From Anaerolineaceae bacterium (GTDB taxonomy: Bacteria; Chloroflexota; Anaerolineae; Anaerolineales; Anaerolineaceae): a DNA stretch of 5,464 bases. The notes below the pieces were generated by a model, which was not told where the DNA came from, made no database searches, and was given only the letters and a program-made list of their open reading frames with translations. Where the stretch lies: the NCBI GenBank assembly GCA_028699715.1, contig JAQVUC010000095.1, positions 1-5,464 on the forward strand, written 5' to 3'. Position numbers and translations under genes: made by a program. Below are positions 1 to 4,549 of this stretch, piece after piece (position 1 is the stretch's first letter; every line of letters begins with the position of its first letter).

Positions 1-320
1 TCATTGCCGCAGACTGGTTTCTCGCCGGACTCTGGGGTTGGTTCCACAAAAACTGGCACAGCTCCCAGGTTGCTTGGCGGCAGGATCTCAACCGCGCCCT
101 CCTCACTGTCTACAGGTCCCACTGCCATCGTCGGCAGCACTAGTTCTTCAGAGATTGGCTTTTGCATGCTTGGTCGCAGCCACAATAAATAGATCAGACC
201 AGCAAAAACCAGCAAGCCTAAAACTACATAACCAAAAACCCTCCAGCCACTGGTTTTCTTCCTTTTCTTCAATGGCGGGCTGGCATTTTCATTGATATTC
301 ATAGGTTTTGTATCGTCCAT
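1..320 (-). CDS. Membrane-anchored protein, probable second LCP-family paralogue (N-terminal part, runs off the left edge)
   Basis: The reverse strand is open from an ATG at 320 to the window edge, giving 106 residues with no stop. The start is supported by a GAGGAAG ribosome-binding site just upstream (minus strand, about 332-326). A basic cytoplasmic tail (KKRKK at 18-22) is followed by one hydrophobic helix at about 28-48 and then an acidic, Pro-rich extracytoplasmic linker ending in VCGN at 103-106. The neighbouring LCP protein has the same layout: N-terminal hydrophobic anchor, low-complexity linker, then VCGR immediately before its LCP domain. By analogy the catalytic LCP domain should begin just beyond the window, but no catalytic residue is visible. 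The gene lies 122 bp downstream of the first LCP gene on the same strand, so co-transcription is plausible. If the inference fails, it is simply a single-pass membrane protein. Confidence 0.6.
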   Translation of the reverse strand, partial: MDDTKPMNINENASPPLKKRKKTSGWRVFGYVVLGLLVFAGLIYLLWLRPSMQKPISEELVLPTMAVGPVDSEEGAVEILPPSNLGAVPVFVEPTPESGEKPVCGN

Positions 321-350
321 TTTTACTTCCTCTAAACAAAGCTGCATTTA

Positions 351-370
351 AGCAAAGCTTTGCTTTTTTT
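351..370 (+). terminator. Terminator-like palindrome plus T-run, plus-strand orientation
   Basis: AGCAAAGCTTTGCT (351-364) is a perfect 14-base palindrome that can fold as a 5-bp stem with an AGCT loop. It is followed by a T-run (364-370), the layout of a rho-independent terminator read on the plus strand. No plus-strand gene precedes it, so it could only stop antisense transcription. On the minus strand it lacks a T-run and would instead sit in the leader of the gene starting at 320. Confidence 0.25.
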
Positions 371-400
371 CTATTTTAGATTTCTCTTTATTTTACCTTT

Positions 401-430
401 GCCCTCAAAAACAATTTTTTGGGCTTTTAT
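401..430 (+). terminator. Weak stem-loop with T-rich tail just past the LCP stop codon
   Basis: GCCC (401-404) pairs with GGGC (421-424) and AAAAA (407-411) with TTTTT (416-420). There is a two-base TC bulge and a CAAT loop, and TTTTAT follows. It lies 18 bp beyond the stop codon of the minus-strand LCP gene, but the T-rich tail is on the plus strand, so it is not a good terminator for that gene. It is AT-rich and weak. Confidence 0.2.
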
Positions 431-442
431 ATGCTACCTTGT

Positions 443-1546
443 TCACTCTATCCCAAGAGACTCCTGCAGGAAAGCCGGCACCTCCTGGTGCGGGATCAAG
501 ACCGCACCGCCCTGGGGAGTGGTGTAGTTGTGAAACATGCTGGATGGGATCTCATACACATGGATGTCAGTTTTTGAAATCTCGCCGCTCAGACAGTAAA
601 ACATATACATATCGGAGACGGTCAGGTCAGTTTGGGTGGATTTTTCCGTCGCCAGCGAGCTGATCAGGCGGAAGATTTGCCCGGTGCTTAAGCCAGAGCG
701 GATCTTGTCTAAAAGCGCCCCCAACACAACTGTTTGGCGGTTGATGCGGGCTAAATCACTGTCAAATTGGCGGATGCGCATGAAAGCGACCGCTCTTTCG
801 CCATCCATCTTGTTTTCACCCGCGGGGAAATAATTGCTGGGATCAGAAGCCGCTTTCTCAAGGTTGACCGTGATCCCACCGATGGCATCGATGTAATTTG
901 CGATGGTTTGCAGATGAAGCACAAAAGTATGATCGATTAGAATTCCGAAGTTGTACTCAAGATTTTCCGCGAGCGAACTTGCGCCTGAGCCACTGCCGAG
1001 AAAATATTCTCCGTAACCAAAAGTGGCGTTGATTCGACCCAACCGGATGCCATAATTCTCAAAACCGACTATGGGGATGTAAAAATCCCTGGGGATCGAG
1101 ATCAGTCTGACGCTGCCATCATCAAAATCGATCCTGATGACGCGGATGGCGTCTGCCTGGGAGTGCTCATCAATACCCAAGAGGAGCAAGGTCATGCTGC
1201 CACTGCGTCCGCAGACTCCTTCAGATCCAGCAGCAGTTGTTGGTCCCTTGTTGGTACCCGGCTCGGACTGAGTGTCTTTCTCCAAGGCAACTGGTGTGAA
1301 AAGCACAGGGGCATCACCTGCTTCTTCCGGGAATTTGGAATAAGCTTCCGGGTCCAAAGTTTGGTCTGGACTTAGTTTTTCAAGGACCTCAGGGGTCGCA
1401 CTAACAGCCTGCGGGGTCATCTTAACCAACGCTGCCCGAGGGAAATTACAGCTAGTCAACAGCAAGGCCAAACTCAGTGTAAGTAAGACTGAAAGACAGG
1501 TGCTGATTATTAGCCGATTTTTCTGATGGAATTTCTTATTTTTCAC
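443..1546 (-). CDS. LytR-CpsA-Psr (LCP) family glycopolymer transferase with lipoprotein-type signal
   Basis: LCP enzymes act outside the cytoplasmic membrane and move lipid-linked glycopolymers (teichoic acids, capsule, arabinogalactan-like chains) onto the envelope. With the GTG at 1546 the protein has 367 residues. It has a basic n-region (KNKKFHQKNR), a hydrophobic stretch at about 12-30 ending in the lipobox LTSC (Cys33), a Pro/Thr/Glu-rich linker, and the LCP domain from about residue 117. Visible LCP hallmarks are LLLLGID (120-126), SIPRD (150-154), the arginine pair MRIR (256-259), and D264, R267 and RQ (270-271), the family's pyrophosphate- and metal-binding region. The frame stays open upstream to a TTG at 1741, but that would overlap the nusG-like gene. 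The GTG is the first start that gives a clean signal sequence. It has only GGA nearby, while stronger GGAGG motifs lie 14 nt or more upstream, so the exact start is uncertain. The gene follows the NusG-like gene by 89 bp. Confidence 0.92.
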   Translation of the reverse strand: MKNKKFHQKNRLIISTCLSVLLTLSLALLLTSCNFPRAALVKMTPQAVSATPEVLEKLSPDQTLDPEAYSKFPEEAGDAPVLFTPVALEKDTQSEPGTNKGPTTAAGSEGVCGRSGSMTLLLLGIDEHSQADAIRVIRIDFDDGSVRLISIPRDFYIPIVGFENYGIRLGRINATFGYGEYFLGSGSGASSLAENLEYNFGILIDHTFVLHLQTIANYIDAIGGITVNLEKAASDPSNYFPAGENKMDGERAVAFMRIRQFDSDLARINRQTVVLGALLDKIRSGLSTGQIFRLISSLATEKSTQTDLTVSDMYMFYCLSGEISKTDIHVYEIPSSMFHNYTTPQGGAVLIPHQEVPAFLQESLGIE

Positions 1547-1570
1547 TGTTTCCAGCCACGCCTCCGCCCC

Positions 1571-1591
1571 TCCGACATGCCTGATGTCAGA
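1571..1591 (-). promoter_or_regulatory. RNA hairpin in the nusG-like/LCP intergenic leader
   Basis: In the minus-strand transcript TCTGACAT (1591-1584) pairs with ATGTCGGA (1578-1571) over 8 bp, including one G-U pair, around a CAGGC loop. The 3' arm runs into the purine-rich GGAGGGG (1573-1567), so part of a Shine-Dalgarno-like stretch is inside the stem. A second GGAGG (1565-1561) remains free. No T-run follows, so it is not an intrinsic terminator. A role in translation control or in recognition by the NusG-like factor is inference. Confidence 0.45.
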
Positions 1592-1635
1592 AAAGGAAAT
1601 TACAATTATGGCCGCCCCCCACAAGGTTATTGCGC

Positions 1636-2178
1636 TTAGCTGACGCGCCTCTTTACAATTGCCGCGGGCACTTCCATCCGTATGGTTCGCCCCTTCAATA
1701 AGGTCAGCAAAACACAGATCCGTTCTTCTCCATTGATACAACGCTCAAACTGAGCCTCAATGCCCTGCAAAAGCGGGTCGTCGATCCAGAGTTTCTCTCC
1801 GGGAATAAATCCACTGGGAGCCTGGCCTTGTTTTTGGTTTTCCCGCTTGACCTGCCGTCTGATCACTTCAACGATCTCCTCAGGAATTGAGGCCGGGACC
1901 CCATCAAATTTGACCAGTCCAATGACCCCACGCATCAAGCCAATTCGTTTGGCATACAACTCAGCCATCTCCCCTTTGACGAACAAATAACCTGGAAAAT
2001 ACGGTTTTTGGGTTCGCGAGCGGTGATTGACCGGTTTCACACTTAAGGCAGGCAAATAACCTTCAACACTTTTCTGTTCCAGCTGCTGCCAGGCAATAAA
2101 TTCGAAATTCGGTTTGCAGCGCAAAACGTACCAGGTTGAACTGTGATCTTGGGAGGGGTTTTTGTCGTCAGTCATCAT
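1636..2178 (-). CDS. Specialised NusG paralogue (RfaH/LoaP/UpxY-like transcription antiterminator)
   Basis: The product is a transcription elongation factor that binds RNA polymerase through an N-terminal NGN domain and reduces pausing or termination. The 180-residue protein (start at 2178; a second ATG follows at 2175) has the NGN signature WYVLRCKP at 16-23 and PYFPGYLFV at 59-67. After a charged linker there is a KOW-type domain at about 126-178 with the pattern G-E-x-L-x-I, LLQGIEAQF and ERICVLLTLLKGR. Length and domain order match RfaH/LoaP-class proteins. Housekeeping nusG normally sits beside secE and ribosomal protein genes, whereas this copy heads a run containing LCP genes, the context expected of operon-specific paralogues acting on surface-polysaccharide clusters. 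The open frame extends to 2274, but a -10 box lies inside that extension and the NGN core begins only at residue 16 of the short form. There is no clear Shine-Dalgarno motif before 2178. Which subfamily it belongs to cannot be settled by eye. Confidence 0.88.
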   Translation of the reverse strand: MMTDDKNPSQDHSSTWYVLRCKPNFEFIAWQQLEQKSVEGYLPALSVKPVNHRSRTQKPYFPGYLFVKGEMAELYAKRIGLMRGVIGLVKFDGVPASIPEEIVEVIRRQVKRENQKQGQAPSGFIPGEKLWIDDPLLQGIEAQFERCINGEERICVLLTLLKGRTIRMEVPAAIVKRRVS

Positions 2179-2190
2179 GTTTGAGTCATA

Positions 2191-2205
2191 ACCGGAGCGT
2201 CCGGT
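2191..2205 (-). promoter_or_regulatory. GC-rich hairpin in the presumed nusG-like leader
   Basis: ACCGGA-GCG-TCCGGT is a perfect 6-bp inverted repeat with a 3-base loop, ending 12 nt before the ATG at 2178. It lies in an otherwise AT-rich leader, between the TATAAT at 2251-2246 and the start codon, where a ribosome-binding site would be expected but is not seen. It could be an RNA control hairpin or a short operator. Confidence 0.4.
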
Positions 2206-2245
2206 ATCTTCACGGCAATTTATTTTTTTATTCCAACCTGGCACA

Positions 2246-2251
2246 ATTATA
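2246..2251 (-). promoter_or_regulatory. Candidate -10 box of the nusG-like gene
   Basis: An exact TATAAT reads on the minus strand (2251-2246). The best -35 at 17-bp spacing is ATGATG, a 3/6 match. Transcription would start near 2239, giving a leader of about 60 nt that contains the 2191-2205 hairpin. Confidence 0.45.
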
Positions 2252-2308
2252 CAATCAAACAGAATTTTCATCATTTTTCAACAAACAACCACCAGTAACT
2301 CTTGCGAG

Positions 2309-2314
2309 TATAAT
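2309..2314 (+). promoter_or_regulatory. Candidate -10 box of the patatin-like gene
   Basis: An exact TATAAT lies 16 bp before the ATG at 2331, implying transcription from about 2321 and a leader of only about 10 nt. No recognisable -35 hexamer is present at 16-19 bp spacing. It is divergent from the nusG-like -10 box, with 57 bp between them. Confidence 0.4.
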
Positions 2315-2330
2315 TTTGAATGAGGATACT

Positions 2331-3224
2331 ATGGCAAAACAAATATTACTTGCTCTTGGTGGTGGAGGCGTAAGGGGAATAGCCCATCTAGGCGTTGTGC
2401 AGTGCTTGTTGGATAATCATTACGAAATCGTTGGTATCGCAGGCTCGAGCGCAGGCGGCATGTTTGGCGCGCCAGTTGCCGCGGGGCACGATCCCCGAAA
2501 AATACTCGAGGCAGTTGAGGCTTTTTTTGAAAGTCCCAGTTTTAAACGGGAACCGAACGCTTCCGCCTCTTTGGTTGGAACGCTTGGACTCCAAAAAGTT
2601 CTTGAAAATTTCCTGGATAAGAAAAATTTTACCGATCTGCCGATTCAATTTTGTGTAACAGCTGTAAGTCTTAAAACAGGGGAAGAAACCCTTATTCATG
2701 AAGGGCTTGTTATGGATGGCATTTTAGCAACCATCGCCATTCCTGGAGTCTTTCCCCACCATGGTGATGACGTCCTGATTGACGGAGGCATTCTCGACCC
2801 GGTACCAGTCAAAGCAGCCAGGTCTTTCGATCCATCGCTGCCCATTGTAGCAATAGCCTTGCACACAAAGCCGGAAAATTACTCGCCTTACGAAAGTCTC
2901 GCGATTATCCCTGATAAATTTCCTGAAGCTCTGCTTGAACGGATCACCAAGTCCCGCTTCGGCGAACCCTTACGCGCCATGAGCGCTGGGATTGAACTGG
3001 GATCAGACCGCCTGACTGAATTAACTCTTGATTCCAGCAAACCCGATGTCTTGGTCAAACCAGTCGTTGGTCAGTTTGCCATGCTGCAAAAAGTCGATCC
3101 GAGTGAGCTTTTTGATGAGGGTTATCGGGCAATGGAAGCGGAATTGGAAACGTTAAAAGAGTCCTTTTCGCTGATAAATAGTCTCAAACGTATTTCCAAA
3201 TATTCGCTTATGAATAAGGAATGA
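2331..3224 (+). CDS. Patatin-like phospholipase (RssA-type serine lipid acylhydrolase)
   Basis: Bacterial patatins hydrolyse acyl esters of phospholipids or other lipids with a Ser-Asp dyad. The 297-residue product shows all the family blocks: the oxyanion-hole loop GGGGVRG (10-16), the nucleophile elbow GSSAG with Ser40 (38-42), an AIPGVFP segment (136-142) and DGG with the catalytic Asp151 (151-153). About 300 residues is normal for stand-alone bacterial members. No signal peptide or membrane helix is visible, so it is probably cytoplasmic or peripherally bound to the inner membrane. The ATG at 2331 is chosen because GAGGA lies 4 nt upstream (2322-2326) and the family N-terminus, a few residues before the Gly-rich loop, begins there. 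The open frame to 2136 would run into the opposing nusG-like gene. The substrate is not predictable. The gene is transcribed away from the polysaccharide cluster and is probably a separate unit. Confidence 0.93.
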   Translation: MAKQILLALGGGGVRGIAHLGVVQCLLDNHYEIVGIAGSSAGGMFGAPVAAGHDPRKILEAVEAFFESPSFKREPNASASLVGTLGLQKVLENFLDKKNFTDLPIQFCVTAVSLKTGEETLIHEGLVMDGILATIAIPGVFPHHGDDVLIDGGILDPVPVKAARSFDPSLPIVAIALHTKPENYSPYESLAIIPDKFPEALLERITKSRFGEPLRAMSAGIELGSDRLTELTLDSSKPDVLVKPVVGQFAMLQKVDPSELFDEGYRAMEAELETLKESFSLINSLKRISKYSLMNKE

Positions 3225-3231
3225 AGAAAGT

Positions 3232-3858
3232 TTAGCCCCGGCGCAAAACAGCTACCAAAGTCAGAAACAAGCCCAAACCAGCCAAAGTAAAAATGACATA
3301 GCCCATGGGAATGCCGCCAGTGGCGGTCGCGCCAGTTTCTGATGGGTAAGTGGGGATTTGCAAAGCAGGCGGCTCGGTGTAGGTGGGCAGGCGGCTCGGG
3401 ATAGCGGTGATCACAAATTGAGCAGCCAAAGTAGGGTCAATCGTTTTTGTGATGGAAGGTGTCTCTGTGGGTGGAGCTTGCAGCATGGGCAGTGAACCGC
3501 CAAAAACCTCAACCCGGTTTAAGAGGATCCAGCCCTTGTTATCGGGTGCCCCGGCATAATCGATCATGACATAATCGCCATAATAGCCATAAGCTTTAGC
3601 TTCCTGCCCGACCAGAAAAACACCAACCCGGGTGGAAGTCGAAAAAGGATAGCTGCGCACATTTAAGGGGTTTTCCACATCTCCGACCGCGCGGACGTAA
3701 AGTCCCCGGGGAGAACTTGTCACTGTAGGAATGGAAACGGTGGGGAACTGAGCCCATACCGCTTGATTCAAACTTGGCAGGAGGCTCACAAAAAACAGGA
3801 TCACGAAAGCGATCATAACCGGGAGAAAGGTCTTAAGTCTTCTGTTTTCCTTGTTCAT
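3232..3858 (-). CDS. Membrane-anchored extracytoplasmic SH3b-domain protein
   Basis: The 208-residue protein has an N-terminal signal sequence (basic NKENRR, hydrophobic stretch about 11-30, likely cleavage after AVWA at 33-36). An SH3b-like domain covers about 52-118, with LNVRSYP at 65-71, GQEAKAYG at 84-91 and GWILLNRVEV at 109-118. A Pro/Thr-rich stalk covers about 127-178, followed by a C-terminal hydrophobic helix (about 184-205) and RRG at the end. This is a type I layout with the SH3b domain outside the membrane. SH3b domains commonly bind peptidoglycan or other wall polymers, but no enzymatic domain is present. The ATG at 3858 has GAGG 7 nt upstream; a TTG one codon earlier is less likely. 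The tail resembles a sorting signal (hydrophobic helix plus arginines) but has no LPXTG-type motif. It is convergent with the patatin gene and divergent from the zinc-ribbon gene. Confidence 0.82.
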   Translation of the reverse strand: MNKENRRLKTFLPVMIAFVILFFVSLLPSLNQAVWAQFPTVSIPTVTSSPRGLYVRAVGDVENPLNVRSYPFSTSTRVGVFLVGQEAKAYGYYGDYVMIDYAGAPDNKGWILLNRVEVFGGSLPMLQAPPTETPSITKTIDPTLAAQFVITAIPSRLPTYTEPPALQIPTYPSETGATATGGIPMGYVIFTLAGLGLFLTLVAVLRRG

Positions 3859-3880
3859 CAATATACCTCAGGCACATTCC

Positions 3881-3890
3881 GATTATAATC
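3881..3890. promoter_or_regulatory. Palindromic divergent -10 element
   Basis: GATTATAATC is a perfect 10-bp palindrome that contains TATAAT on both strands (plus 3884-3889, minus 3887-3882). It is centred in the 62-bp gap between the SH3b gene and the zinc-ribbon gene. Implied starts are near 3875 (minus, leader about 17 nt, including the GAGG site) and near 3896 (plus, leader about 25 nt). No good -35 hexamer is seen in either direction. Confidence 0.5.
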
Positions 3891-3897
3891 TAAACCA

Positions 3898-3924
3898 ATG
3901 AGTCAAAAAGAGACAAAGGCATGA
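3898..3924 (+). CDS. Possible 8-codon leader ORF overlapping the zinc-ribbon start
   Basis: An ATG at 3898 opens a frame encoding MSQKETKA, whose TGA (3922-3924) overlaps the ATG at 3921 in an ATGA arrangement. It begins about 1-2 nt after the transcription start implied by the TATAAT at 3884-3889, so it could be read as a near-leaderless start. Such coupling would explain the lack of a well-spaced ribosome-binding site for the downstream gene. Chance occurrence cannot be excluded. Confidence 0.2.
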   Translation: MSQKETKA

Positions 3925-4505
3925 CCACAAGAATTTATCACGGAGATTTGGACCCTCGTCTGATTGCCAGAAATTTGATGGCGAGTTTTGATCGAGGCAA
4001 TTATATTGTCCAGCAAATTGGCAATGAGCAGGATTTGGCTGTGCAAATTGCCACCAGACCTCATCAGAGATCAGGCGGCCGCACTGCTATGACCGCGACG
4101 ATATCAAAAGTTGCCGATGGGATTAGTATCACGCTTGGTCAACAAAATTGGTTTGGCCTGGCAGCAAGCCTGGGGTACACAGCCATCGGCGCTGTTCGCA
4201 ACCCACTTTCCTTGCTCAACCGTCTGGATGATATCGCTCAGGATGTTGAATCGATCATGCTCGAAGACAAAATTTGGGAGGTTGTTGATCAGACCGCCAG
4301 GCAATTTGGGACCGGGCAAGCCCTCTCAGAACGTCTGAGCCGAACCATTTGTCCGTTCTGCAATACGGCCAACCCAATTGCCTCTGCAAGATGCCTGGCC
4401 TGTGGGGCTCCATTGGGGGATGTTCAACCTATGACCTGCCCAACTTGTGGTTTTGTGGTCGATAAAAAAGAAGTTATTTGCCCGAATTGTAAAACCCGTC
4501 TATAA
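3921..4505 (+). CDS. Double zinc-ribbon protein of unknown function
   Basis: The 194-residue protein has two parts. The N-terminal 140 residues match no family I recognise. They appear to be a soluble alpha/beta region with a moderately hydrophobic stretch (WFGLAASLGYTAIGAV, 77-92) and an acidic helical section (about 100-128). The C-terminus carries eight cysteines in four CxxC pairs: C144/C147, C158/C161, C173/C176 and C187/C190. These form two tandem zinc ribbons, the first with CGAPLG and the second with CGF, as in rubredoxin-like ribbons of nucleic-acid- or protein-binding proteins. No signal peptide is evident. The ATG at 3921 has only AAAGG almost touching it, so initiation may be weak or coupled to the mini-ORF. 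The gene is divergent from the SH3b gene and 44 bp upstream of degV on the same strand. A role as an adaptor or regulator is only a guess. Confidence 0.85.
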   Translation: MTTRIYHGDLDPRLIARNLMASFDRGNYIVQQIGNEQDLAVQIATRPHQRSGGRTAMTATISKVADGISITLGQQNWFGLAASLGYTAIGAVRNPLSLLNRLDDIAQDVESIMLEDKIWEVVDQTARQFGTGQALSERLSRTICPFCNTANPIASARCLACGAPLGDVQPMTCPTCGFVVDKKEVICPNCKTRL

Positions 4506-4521
4506 AAAGCTTTACCTAATT

Positions 4522-4527
4522 TATAAT
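4522..4527 (+). promoter_or_regulatory. Candidate -10 box of the DegV gene
   Basis: An exact TATAAT lies 22 bp before the ATG at 4550, with a likely start near 4534 and a leader of about 16 nt that contains the AAGAGG ribosome-binding site (4538-4543). The -35 position (about 4499-4504) shows no match. DegV could therefore be transcribed independently of the zinc-ribbon gene, although read-through is also possible because no terminator lies between them. Confidence 0.4.
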
Positions 4528-4549
4528 CAACTTTCAGAAGAGGCGAGGA

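Noticed and set aside
4..295. Plus-strand open frames over the left-edge gene
   Set aside because: Low-complexity shadows of the minus-strand linker. The minus strand has the ribosome-binding site, the transmembrane helix and continuity to the edge.
1547..1741. N-terminal extension of the LCP reading frame to a TTG at 1741
   Set aside because: It would overlap the end of the nusG-like gene by about 100 bp, and it puts 65 uncharacteristic residues ahead of a clean lipoprotein signal sequence.
2179..2274. N-terminal extension of the NusG-like protein to the ATG at 2274
   Set aside because: The added 32 residues are not NGN-like, no ribosome-binding site precedes 2274, and an exact -10 box and a hairpin lie within the extension.
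2136..2330. Upstream extension of the patatin frame
   Set aside because: It runs antisense into the nusG-like gene. The ATG at 2331 has a GAGGA site and the family's normal N-terminus.
4104..4338. Alternative frames inside the zinc-ribbon gene
   Set aside because: Shadow frames with no ribosome-binding site or domain. The eight ordered cysteines fix the real frame.
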